DNA from: CAJQND01 sp051010095
Lineage (GTDB): Bacteria > Pseudomonadota > Alphaproteobacteria > Rhizobiales > CAJQND01
Assembly: GCA_051010095.1 (NCBI GenBank)
Contig: JBPCVX010000117.1
Span: forward strand, 1-15,405
Reading direction: 5' to 3'
DNA: 15,405 nt
Below the pieces are notes generated by a model. That model did no database searches. It worked only from the letters and a program-made list of their open reading frames with translations, and was not told the origin of the DNA. Positions 8,285 through 15,377 of this stretch are shown here, piece by piece. The translations under genes were made by a program, and so were the position numbers. Within the stretch, counting starts at the first letter, position 1, and every line of letters begins with the position of its first letter.

Positions 8285-9832
8285 TTAGAGAGATTGCAAG
8301 GCTTTCCGCATCACTTTTCCATTGGTGGTGCGCGGCAGGCGATCGACGACTAAAATTTCTCGTGGGCATTTATAGGCTGCTAAATGCTCTGCGGCATACG
8401 AAACTAGTGACTCAGTTTTGACCTCACAACCTTCAGCCGGCACAATGTAGGCTGCTATAACACTAACATCCGCACGCACGCTGCGCTCGGCCACCGCCAC
8501 TTCCCCGACGCTCGGATGAAGTTCCAAAATTTTCTCAACCTCGATAGGTGAGACCCGAAACCCCATAGCGTTCATTAGATCGTCATTGCGCCCATCGAAC
8601 CAAACATATCCATCTTCGTCTATTTGAGCGAGGTCCCCACCCGCAAACCACTCACCAAAGAGTACCTGGGTTTCTTCTTTCGGGCGCTTCCAGTATCCCA
8701 ACATTAAGCCCGGGTCACTGCGGTGAACAGCGAGAAGACCCGTTTCGCCTGCAGGCAAAGGGGTTGGCGCCACGTCACTTTTTGCATCTGCAGGCAAAAT
8801 TGCGACTTGGCGAGCTGGTTGTGGTTTGCCGGGTGACCCCCGCTTTGTTGGAATGTCGGGAGCGCTTGAGATGTAGGTGGAGATTTCACTCATACCCAAT
8901 GCTTCGTAAAGATTTAATCCCGTCGCTTGATGCCAACTATCTGCAACGTCAAGTGGAAGCGGCTCTCCGGCGGTAAGGCCATGTCGCAGTGCAGGGAAAC
9001 TATCATGCGAAATCTTATTGTATTTTTGAATTTGACGGTAAAGTGTTGGCACAGATGCTATAATCGTTGCTTTGTACTGTTGTGCAAGTTGTGGCCAAAT
9101 TGTCGGGTCTGGGGCGCCTGTATATACGATAGATGTAGCACCATTCACCCATGGATCCATGAGGCCGGTACCCAATGTGTAGGTCCAGTTAAAAGCGCCA
9201 GTGTGCAACATCACGTCGTCGCTATTGATCCCATACCACCCCTGATACATGGGTCTTCTGCCCCATAACACCCTTTGCGCGTGCAGTACTCCTTTAGGGC
9301 GACCACTCGTGCCAGATGTATAAATCAGAAAGGCTGGATCTTCTGCCGACGTATCTGCATAAGTGCCACGCGTGTGCGTTTTAAGGTCGTCGATATGGGA
9401 CTGATTAAGAGGAACAATATTGTTGGGTAATTCTGGAAGTGCTAGATCGGAAGTGTAGGCGATAGCAGCGATATCTGCATCTTCCGCCATAAAGGCAACT
9501 TCCTCTTCGGTTAATTGGGAAGACGCGGGAATAGGAACAAGGCCCGCTGCGTTTGCACCCAAAAACATAAGTGCATAATCTACGCTGTTGCGCATGCGCA
9601 GGAAAACTCGAGAGCCGTTTGCAAGACCGTAACTGTTCAGGCCCTCGGCAATGCGCAAAATTGCGTCCTCAATTTCGGAGTAAGTCCAGATTTCAGCATC
9701 AGATGGCTGCGCAGATTTGCAGACAATTAGGGCTACCTTATCTGGAGAGCGCCGCACACCTCGCGCGAGGCAATGTCGAGCCAATGAGAATTGCTCAGGT
9801 ACGCGGTCCATAATTACATTCTCATCAGGCAT
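8285..9832 (-). CDS. AMP-forming acyl-CoA synthetase / ligase
   Basis: A 515-residue member of the ANL adenylate-forming family: an acid is adenylated with ATP and then transferred to CoA. Visible core motifs are the phosphate-binding loop YTSGTSGRPKG (171-181), YEALGMSE (309-316), the Gly-Gly-Asp at 398-400, the hinge region GRNDDLMNAMGFRVSP (414-429), and the C-terminal catalytic lysine in TTNGKVMRK (Lys506). All key residues are present, so it should be active. The acid substrate cannot be read; the region with GAFNWTYTLGTGL (212-224) shapes the acyl pocket and loosely resembles benzoate/medium-chain-type ligases. I chose the ATG at 9832, two bases after the binding-protein stop. The longer frame starts only with a TTG at 9922 inside that gene, and an ATG at 9811 is an alternative. 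Confidence 0.93.
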   Translation of the reverse strand: MPDENVIMDRVPEQFSLARHCLARGVRRSPDKVALIVCKSAQPSDAEIWTYSEIEDAILRIAEGLNSYGLANGSRVFLRMRNSVDYALMFLGANAAGLVPIPASSQLTEEEVAFMAEDADIAAIAYTSDLALPELPNNIVPLNQSHIDDLKTHTRGTYADTSAEDPAFLIYTSGTSGRPKGVLHAQRVLWGRRPMYQGWYGINSDDVMLHTGAFNWTYTLGTGLMDPWVNGATSIVYTGAPDPTIWPQLAQQYKATIIASVPTLYRQIQKYNKISHDSFPALRHGLTAGEPLPLDVADSWHQATGLNLYEALGMSEISTYISSAPDIPTKRGSPGKPQPARQVAILPADAKSDVAPTPLPAGETGLLAVHRSDPGLMLGYWKRPKEETQVLFGEWFAGGDLAQIDEDGYVWFDGRNDDLMNAMGFRVSPIEVEKILELHPSVGEVAVAERSVRADVSVIAAYIVPAEGCEVKTESLVSYAAEHLAAYKCPREILVVDRLPRTTNGKVMRKALQSL

Positions 9833-9834
9833 CA

Positions 9835-11658
9835 CTATGGTTCCATCCACCAGGTGGGGAGGCGGACGCCGTAGAGAGGTGTTTTTTTCGGGTGCTGAAG
9901 TTGCTTCCAACGCGCGGTCCAAAAGCTATCTGCATGAAATAGCGGAATAAAATAGGCTTGAGACATGATTATCCTGTCCAATGAACGTGCCATTTCGACG
10001 AATTTCGATCGGGTTTTGGCGGCGATCAATCCGATAATCGCGGCATCTATACCGGTTTCATCGGCTCCCATATAGTTGCGCGCACCGGGCTGGTTGGCAA
10101 CCGATGGTGACCAATAAAAGCTTTGCTCGTTGCCTGGCGACAGCGAAGAGAACCAAGTGGCAGGGATCATCTCAAAATCATAATCGTTCCGTCTCGCCTG
10201 GAACTGACTGGAATCCACCAACCGAACAGCAACATTGATGCCGGACTTTTCTAAAGCGCGCGCATAGGCAAGTGCCAAACGTTCTTCCTGGCGTGTCAGC
10301 ACCATGATTTCGAACGCTAAGGGCTTGCTGGAACTCTCCTCGACCATTTTGCCTGCACGCACCACATAGCCTGCCTCTTTAAGCAACCGCAGCGCCATAC
10401 GGCGGCTTTTCCGGTCCCGACCTGAGCCATCTGACTGGGGCAGAAACGGTTTTCCTTCGATCAGGTCCTGATTGAGCGACGCTTTATATGGCGCCAGCAA
10501 CTCGCGTTCCAGCGCGCTTGCGGGGTTTGGGTAGGCCGCAAGTTCAGAGCGTGGATAAATGCTATAGGTGCGCTTATAGAGATCGCTATAGAGGGACTTA
10601 TTGATCCATTCTGCATCAAACAAATAGATTAACGCCTGACGCACGCGAATATCCTTAAACGGCCAGCGCCTGGTGTTAAACACAAGCCCGGCCATGCCCG
10701 CTGGTAGACCTGTTGCAATCTTTTCAAGAATGACATCGCCTTTTTTGACGGCGGGAAAGTCATAGGCGTTCGACCACATTTTTGGGTTACGTTCTTCGCG
10801 GAACAGCACAATGCCTTTCTTGAACGCCTCAAACGCGCTGCTCTGGTCTCGAAAATAATCATAGCGCACGCGCTCAAAATTAAATCGACCCTTGTTTACC
10901 CCCAGATGCCAACCCCAATAATCCAGATTGCGCCGATATGTGATGGAGGTTCCCGGGTCGATTTTTTCGACCACATATGGTCCGCTGGCGATCGGCGGTT
11001 CTAGTGTGGTTTTGTCAAATTTTTTGCCGTCCCAAACATGTTTGGGCAGGATCGACATAAGCGATACAATCAGAGGCATCTCGCGATCGGTGTCTGCGGC
11101 GAAATGAAATTTCACAGTGCGCTTATCAATCCGCTCAATGCGCTCGACTTTGCTGTAGTAAGCTCGGTAATTTGGCCTGCCGAAATCGCGCAAAGTTTCG
11201 AGTGAGAAAATTACATCCTCGATGGTAACGGGCGTACCATCTGAAAATCTTGCTTCCTCGCGCAAGCGGAAGGCAATAGATTTGCGATCATCAGGTAAGT
11301 CAACGGCTTCGGCGATCAACCCATAGAGCGAAAAGGGCTCATCATAGCTGCGCGCCATAAGGCTCTCATAGGTGAAACCACGCAAGCCCTGCGCGGCTAT
11401 TCCTTTCACAATGAACGGATTAGTGCTGTCAAATGTGCCACCGGCGGAGAGACGCAATGTGCCGCCAACTGGTGCGTTGGGGTTGGTATAGGAAAAATGA
11501 GTAAAGCCTTCTTGCTCAGCAGGCTCATCGTGCATGGAAATGCCATGGCGCCATTCAGCTAATGCTGACGGAACGGTGAGGGCGAGAACAAAGCCCGCAC
11601 AAAATACTTTAGTTCGCAGCCTCTGTGGGAACAATGTAAAGACCCGTATCCGCATCAT
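9835..11658 (-). CDS. family 5 (YejA-like) periplasmic solute-binding protein of an ABC transporter
   Basis: A 607-residue extracellular solute-binding protein of the oligopeptide/YejA type (SBP_bac_5). It has a signal peptide: basic residues (RLRTK, 13-17), a hydrophobic core (18-30), and a cleavage site after SALA at residue 34. The mature protein opens with the YejA-like EWRHGISMHDEP and continues with NPNAPVGGTLRLS. The family-5 signature is seen as SIAFRLREEARFSDGTPVT, and the C-terminal part is complete. Family members bind peptides, microcin C-like compounds, opines or other solutes. No permease or ATPase gene is in the window, so this is an orphan binding protein here. The ATG at 11658 (a second ATG follows at 11655) has GAGAG upstream and lies within the end of hspQ (50-nt overlap). 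A TTG at 11667 is less likely. The stop is 2 nt before the ligase start. Confidence 0.92.
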   Translation of the reverse strand: MMRIRVFTLFPQRLRTKVFCAGFVLALTVPSALAEWRHGISMHDEPAEQEGFTHFSYTNPNAPVGGTLRLSAGGTFDSTNPFIVKGIAAQGLRGFTYESLMARSYDEPFSLYGLIAEAVDLPDDRKSIAFRLREEARFSDGTPVTIEDVIFSLETLRDFGRPNYRAYYSKVERIERIDKRTVKFHFAADTDREMPLIVSLMSILPKHVWDGKKFDKTTLEPPIASGPYVVEKIDPGTSITYRRNLDYWGWHLGVNKGRFNFERVRYDYFRDQSSAFEAFKKGIVLFREERNPKMWSNAYDFPAVKKGDVILEKIATGLPAGMAGLVFNTRRWPFKDIRVRQALIYLFDAEWINKSLYSDLYKRTYSIYPRSELAAYPNPASALERELLAPYKASLNQDLIEGKPFLPQSDGSGRDRKSRRMALRLLKEAGYVVRAGKMVEESSSKPLAFEIMVLTRQEERLALAYARALEKSGINVAVRLVDSSQFQARRNDYDFEMIPATWFSSLSPGNEQSFYWSPSVANQPGARNYMGADETGIDAAIIGLIAAKTRSKFVEMARSLDRIIMSQAYFIPLFHADSFWTARWKQLQHPKKTPLYGVRLPTWWMEP

Positions 11659-11974
11659 AGCTCTCAAAATATTCCATCACTTCGGGATGGCGCACCGGTT
11701 CCCGGGTGTCATCTTCAAGCAGGTTCTGCTCAGACACATAGGCCATATATTCAGAATCGTCATTTTCCGCCAAAAGGTGATAAAATGGCTGGTCCTTGGC
11801 GGGGCGCACTTCTTCGGGAATCGAAAGCCACCACTCTTCAGTGTTTGAGAAGGTGGGGTCCACGTCAAATATTACACCGCGGAACGGAAACAGACGATGT
11901 TGCACAATCTGTCCGATACTGAATTTTGCGGTGCGGTTAACGTGCGTCTCGATTGCATCTTGCATGGTGGTCAT
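11609..11974 (-). CDS. hspQ: heat shock protein HspQ (YccV-like hemimethylated DNA-binding domain)
   Basis: A 121-residue protein with the full HspQ core. AKFSIGQIVQHRLFPFRGVI is at about 16-35, followed by FDVDPTFSNTEEWW, KDQPFYHLLAEND, and YVSEQNLLEDDTREPVRHPE. In enterobacteria HspQ is a heat-inducible small protein that modulates DnaA stability and acts as a specificity-enhancing adaptor and substrate of the Lon protease. The same role here is inferred. The C-terminal tail (about 103-121, ESYDADTGLYIVPTEAAN) extends past the conserved core, and the DNA encoding it also contains the start of the next gene. The ATG at 11974 has GGATGA about 9 nt upstream; an in-frame ATG at 11965 is possible. 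It starts 33 nt after the aldolase stop, on the same strand. Confidence 0.95.
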   Translation of the reverse strand: MTTMQDAIETHVNRTAKFSIGQIVQHRLFPFRGVIFDVDPTFSNTEEWWLSIPEEVRPAKDQPFYHLLAENDDSEYMAYVSEQNLLEDDTREPVRHPEVMEYFESYDADTGLYIVPTEAAN

Positions 11975-12007
11975 TATTCACGATTCATCCAGGTTTGGAA
12001 ACTTACT

Positions 12008-13051
12008 TTATAGTCCATATTGTGCGGCGAGATTTGGGTCTTTTTCCGCCACAAGTTTGGCCAAATCGACTATCACTTTTGCCTGTTTCCAGGTTGCATC
12101 ATCCTGCATTTTGCCGTCAATCATCACCGCACCAGTGCCGTCTGGCATTGCTTCAAGAATGCGCAACGCGAACTTCACTTCTTCAGGTTCAGGGCTAAAT
12201 ACGAGTTTTGCTATTTCAATTTGGCTTGGGTGCAAAGACCATGCACCCATGCAACCTTGCAGGAAAGCATTGCGAAACTGGCTCTCACAGGCCTTTGGAT
12301 CAGCAAAATCACCAAACGGGCCGTAAAACGCCTTTATGCCGTTGGCAGCACAAGCATCAACCATTTTGCCAACGGTGTAGTGCCACAAATCCTGTTGAAA
12401 AAAGTGCCGCGTAGCACCTTCGGTGCTTTCGTCGGCTAGAACTCCATATCCAGGGTGCCCACCACCAACACGCGTTGTTTTCATGCCTCGCGAAGCAGCC
12501 AAATCGGCCGGGCCCAAAGACATGCCATGCATGCGCGGGGAAGCTGCAGCAATTTCCTCAACATTCTTCACCCCTTCAGCGGTTTCTAAAATCGCGTGAA
12601 TAAGGATGGGTTTCTTAATGCCTGCTGCTGCCTCAAGCTGCGCCAGAAGTTGATCGAGATAGTGAATGTCCCATGGTCCATCCACCTTGGGCAACATCAT
12701 TACATCCAGTTTGTCGCCCACTTTGGTAACAATTTCTGTTATGTCGTCCAGTGCCCACGGGCTGTTTAGGCAGTTGATGCGCGTCCAAAGACCGGTTGAG
12801 CCGTATTCATTCTCTTCCGCCATGGCGATAAATCCCTGGCGAGCGGCCTCTTTATCAGCCGCGGGAATGGCATCTTCAAGATTACCCAGTACGACATCAA
12901 CCTGCGAAATTAAGGCAGGTACTTTTGCGCGTAACTTCTCTATATGAGGAGGCATGAAATGGATCATACGTTCCAATCGCACCGGCAGTTCACGCATTGG
13001 ATCTGGTGCGCCAATGGCAAGAGATTTATAAAAACGCGAGGGCAACTTCAT
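12008..13051 (-). CDS. HpcH/HpaI aldolase family protein, malyl-CoA / methylmalyl-CoA lyase-like
   Basis: A 347-residue TIM-barrel protein of the CitE/HpcH family, matching in style the alphaproteobacterial group usually annotated as L-malyl-CoA/beta-methylmalyl-CoA lyase. Such enzymes cleave malyl-CoA to acetyl-CoA and glyoxylate, or methylmalyl-CoA to propionyl-CoA and glyoxylate. Visible residues: GNLEDAIP (56-63), Arg91 in WTRIN for CoA/phosphate binding, the metal-binding glutamate in ILETAEGV (Glu156), the metal-binding aspartate in SLGPADLAAS (Asp183), and the C-terminal GPFGDFAD (244-251) and WSLHPSQ (271-277). It is longer than the roughly 290-residue CitE proteins because of the 190-225 insertion (GGGHPGYGVL), as in malyl-CoA lyases. 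The exact activity could instead be malyl-CoA thioesterase or citramalyl-CoA lyase. The ATG at 13051 has AGGATCAGAG just upstream. It leads the hspQ/binding-protein/ligase run. Confidence 0.9.
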   Translation of the reverse strand: MKLPSRFYKSLAIGAPDPMRELPVRLERMIHFMPPHIEKLRAKVPALISQVDVVLGNLEDAIPAADKEAARQGFIAMAEENEYGSTGLWTRINCLNSPWALDDITEIVTKVGDKLDVMMLPKVDGPWDIHYLDQLLAQLEAAAGIKKPILIHAILETAEGVKNVEEIAAASPRMHGMSLGPADLAASRGMKTTRVGGGHPGYGVLADESTEGATRHFFQQDLWHYTVGKMVDACAANGIKAFYGPFGDFADPKACESQFRNAFLQGCMGAWSLHPSQIEIAKLVFSPEPEEVKFALRILEAMPDGTGAVMIDGKMQDDATWKQAKVIVDLAKLVAEKDPNLAAQYGL

Positions 13052-13120
13052 AGGCTCTGATCCTGATGTGTTTCAGCACAGGCGAGGGGCTTAGGACACT
13101 CTGAAGCGGGATGCAAGCCC

Positions 13121-13134
13121 GGTCATATGTGACC
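13121..13134. promoter_or_regulatory. short inverted repeat upstream of the lyase-like gene, possible operator
   Basis: The sequence GGTCA-tatg-TGACC is a perfect 5-bp inverted repeat with a 4-bp centre, lying 70 bp before the start of the lyase-like gene in the 134-bp gap after yciB. GCAA/TTGC and AAGC/GCTT repeats flank it. The form would suit a dimeric regulator (GntR- or FNR-sized site) or a weak hairpin. There is no T-run, so it does not look like an intrinsic terminator. Short palindromes arise by chance often. Confidence 0.25.
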
Positions 13135-13185
13135 TTGCAAGCCTGATGCTTGTTCCAAAGTATAGAAAGTTGTGCAGTGGGGAGT

Positions 13186-13755
13186 TTACTCTTCTGTGTC
13201 TGCTTCAAGCATGTACTCTCGCAGCATTGGCGCTTGCAGCGCGAAGAACAGCGCCGACAATCCCAAAATTCCGTAAACGCGAAAGAACACCCAATCATCA
13301 GTCGATAAATAGGCGCGGGCCATTTCATTTAAAATCGCAATACTCAGTAAGAAAATGCCCATACGAAAGGTGAGTTTTTTCCAAGCATTATCTGGAAGTT
13401 CTGCAACTTCTCCGAATGCGATTTTTAACAGCGATTTTCTGAATGCCAACCCGCCAAGCAAGAGCGCGCCACACAACGCGTTGGTAATCGACACTTCCAT
13501 TTTGACAAAATTTTCATCGCCTAAAAACAAGGTAAGACCGCCAAAGACCAGCACGAACAATGCAGTTACACCTGGTAAGATGGGGATCTCTTTTGTCAGA
13601 ACATATTGAGTAATGACGGCGATGGCTGATGCAGCCATAACCGTTCCACAAGCCCAGAAAATTCCCGCAATCCGATCTACGACGAAGAACAGCAGAAGAG
13701 GGCCAATATCGATTAGCAGCTTTATCCCTGGGTGTATGGTGTTATTATCTGACAT
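13186..13755 (-). CDS. yciB: inner-membrane-spanning septation-associated protein IspZ / YciB
   Basis: A 189-residue polytopic inner-membrane protein of the YciB/IspZ (intracellular septation protein A) family, linked in other bacteria to cell-envelope synthesis and division. Hydrophobic segments lie at about residues 10-27, 31-53, 60-78, 88-104, 131-146 and 155-174. The family signature is seen as LTLFLGDENFVKM (74-86), then NALCGALLLGGLAF (92-105) and WKKLTFRMGIFLL (125-137). The ATG at 13755 has AAGGTC 5-10 nt upstream. That ribosome binding site overlaps the stop of the 29-codon reading frame just upstream, so the two are likely translated together. In many Hyphomicrobiales ispZ sits next to ftsY, but ftsY is not in this window. 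Confidence 0.94.
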   Translation of the reverse strand: MSDNNTIHPGIKLLIDIGPLLLFFVVDRIAGIFWACGTVMAASAIAVITQYVLTKEIPILPGVTALFVLVFGGLTLFLGDENFVKMEVSITNALCGALLLGGLAFRKSLLKIAFGEVAELPDNAWKKLTFRMGIFLLSIAILNEMARAYLSTDDWVFFRVYGILGLSALFFALQAPMLREYMLEADTEE

Positions 13756-13763
13756 GGTTGACC

Positions 13764-13853
13764 TTAAGATCCTGAAATTCCAGCGATAAACAGTAGAACA
13801 ATACCCACCAACAATAATAGGCTTACCAATCTCGGTTGATTTTCGTCACGCAT
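13764..13853 (-). CDS. 29-residue single-pass membrane miniprotein upstream of yciB
   Basis: An ATG-to-TAA frame on the minus strand encodes 29 residues. A polar N-terminus (MRDENQPR) precedes one hydrophobic segment (LVSLLLLVGIVLLFIAGI, residues 9-26) and a short GS tail. The charge layout (acidic/basic head, clean 18-residue helix) looks like a genuine small membrane protein. The TAA ends 8 nt before the yciB start and overlaps the yciB ribosome binding region, a typical translational-coupling geometry. A GGAGAG lies about 12 nt upstream of the ATG, rather far but usable. I recognise no named family. It could be a YciB partner, a leader peptide controlling yciB, or a chance frame. Confidence 0.5.
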   Translation of the reverse strand: MRDENQPRLVSLLLLVGIVLLFIAGISGS

Positions 13854-14240
13854 TACAGTCTACAACTCTCCAGAAATCCTAAACATCACTCAGGATGGTG
13901 TTTGCTTATCTTACCTATACAAAACACATCATGATAAATTACGAAACTATTGACTAAAATTTGAGTTAATCTTGGTGATGCTGGTGGTTGTTTGTAATGT
14001 ACTAGAGATAAATCTGGTTTTCTGACAATGTTGCCAATATCATTATGTGGGCACTTTATTTACCGCACGTGGTTTTCTGTGGCTCTCTGAAATGCGCTTC
14101 AAGAAAAACTGATCAAGATGCACGAACCCAAGATTTGCCCCAAATTGTTGAAATAAATCAATGAAATTGCACTTGCAGCAAACACTTTGGAGAGGCACTG
14201 TCGCTGCAGGTGATAAAGAGATTCGCTTGGGAACCATTTA
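13854..14240. other. 387-bp non-coding gap between the miniprotein/yciB run and the CaiB-family gene
   Basis: This is the only long stretch without a supported gene, and it looks more A/T-rich than the flanking genes. It must hold the outward promoters for the minus-strand yciB run and the plus-strand CaiB-family gene. A TTGACT at 13950-13955 (plus strand) could be a -35 box, but no clear -10 follows at 16-18 bp. An 8-bp imperfect inverted repeat (AAACATCA / TGGTGTTT, 13881-13903, 7-nt loop, one G-U pair as RNA) sits about 28 nt upstream of the miniprotein start and may be a 5'-UTR hairpin. I see no tRNA, known riboswitch or mobile-element end. A 64-codon minus-strand frame at 14043-14237 has no ribosome binding site or recognisable product. 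Confidence 0.5.
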
Positions 14241-15377
14241 ATGAACTTTAAAGCTCAGCCGTTAAGCGGCTTGAAAGTGCTCGATTTTTCAACCCTTCTG
14301 CCAGGGCCGATGGCAGGTTTGTTGCTGGCAGAAGCTGGGGCTGAAGTGGTTAAGATTGAACGTCCGGGGTCTGGTGAGGAAATTCGCCATTACCATCCGA
14401 AGTGGGGCCGGGATTCAGCAATTTTTGCTATGCTTAACAGAGGCAAGAAAAGCCTGGCGCTTGATCTGAAGGACAGTCGTCAGATCGCCATGCTTGAGCC
14501 CTTGCTGGCAGATGTCGATGTGCTGATCGAACAGTTTCGCCCTGGCGTCATGGAGCGTTTGGGGCTGGGCTATAAGGCGGTTTCAGCCCTTAATCCCAAG
14601 TTGATTTATTGCTCCATAACTGGTTATGGCCAAACTGGCCCCAAGGCTGACCTTGCTGGCCATGACATCAACTATATTGGTGATACCGGTTTACTATCAT
14701 TGTCTCTTGGCCAATCCGACAACCCCACCGTGCCGCCAGTGCTTGCAGCAGACTTGGCGGGCGGCAGTTATCCTGCAGTGATGAACATTTTGTTGGCCCT
14801 TATGCATCGGCAAAATACCGGGCGCGGGACACATCTCGACATTGCCATGACCGACAATATTTTCATGTTGATGACATGGGCACAAGGTCAGGCCGCTGCG
14901 GCCGATATGTGGCCAGAATCAAGTCGTGAACTACTCACTGGCGGATCACCACGCTATCAGATTTATCCAACGCAAGATGGGCGTTTCATTGCTGCTGGAC
15001 CGTTGGAACAGAAATTCTGGGAGAATTTCTGCCGCATCATTGAACTTGAACCGGAGTATCACGACGACAGGAAAGACCCGGCAGCAGTGATTGCACGGGT
15101 GCGTGAACTTATTGCATCGAAGCGCGCGGGCGACTGGCGGCGTCTGTTTTATGGAGAGGATTGTTGTTGCTCAATCGTTGCCACCTTGCAGGAAGCGTTC
15201 AATGATCAGCATTTCGCCGCACGTGGCCTGTTTGACCATGTTCTGCGCAACGAAGATGGTGCGGAAATGCCGGCGACCCCAGTTTCTGTTGTGCCGCAGT
15301 TTCGCACCTCACCAGATAAGCCCAAACACGCACCCAGCCTGGCAGCCAACAATGATGAATTCCTGAATAAACAGTAG
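14241..15377 (+). CDS. CaiB/BaiF (family III CoA-transferase) protein, alpha-methylacyl-CoA racemase-like
   Basis: A 378-residue family III CoA-transferase fold protein: LSGLKVLDFSTLLPGPMAG (8-26), EAGAEVVKIERPGSGEEIR (31-49), FRPGVMERLGLGY (99-111) and SITGYGQTGP (125-134). It carries all three residues used by alpha-methylacyl-CoA racemases: His141 in AGHDINYI, Asp171 in AADLAGGS, and Glu256 in GPLEQKFW. Their spacing (30 and 85 residues) is the same as His126/Asp156/Glu241 of the mycobacterial racemase as I recall it. I therefore favour a racemase acting on 2-methylacyl-CoA thioesters over a true CoA-transferase, although Asp171 is also the transferase nucleophile position. The ATG at 14241 is the first start in its frame, with GGGA 8 nt upstream. 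It is divergent from the yciB run, and no partner gene is visible on its own strand. Confidence 0.9.
   Translation: MNFKAQPLSGLKVLDFSTLLPGPMAGLLLAEAGAEVVKIERPGSGEEIRHYHPKWGRDSAIFAMLNRGKKSLALDLKDSRQIAMLEPLLADVDVLIEQFRPGVMERLGLGYKAVSALNPKLIYCSITGYGQTGPKADLAGHDINYIGDTGLLSLSLGQSDNPTVPPVLAADLAGGSYPAVMNILLALMHRQNTGRGTHLDIAMTDNIFMLMTWAQGQAAAADMWPESSRELLTGGSPRYQIYPTQDGRFIAAGPLEQKFWENFCRIIELEPEYHDDRKDPAAVIARVRELIASKRAGDWRRLFYGEDCCCSIVATLQEAFNDQHFAARGLFDHVLRNEDGAEMPATPVSVVPQFRTSPDKPKHAPSLAANNDEFLNKQ

Noticed and set aside
9833..9922. Longer acyl-CoA ligase starting at a TTG inside the binding-protein gene
   Set aside because: The start is a TTG, the added residues are unlike the family, and an ATG sits 2 nt after the upstream stop.
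11796..12326. 176-codon plus-strand frame opposite hspQ and the lyase-like gene
   Set aside because: It spans two well-supported minus-strand genes and shows shadow-like composition with no recognisable domain.
13881..13903. Imperfect inverted repeat considered as an intrinsic terminator
   Set aside because: The stem is A/T-rich, has a G-U pair and is not followed by a T-run on either strand.
14043..14237. 64-codon minus-strand frame in the long gap
   Set aside because: It has an ATG but no ribosome binding site, no recognisable family and no clear membrane or domain pattern; kept only as a note in the gap entry.
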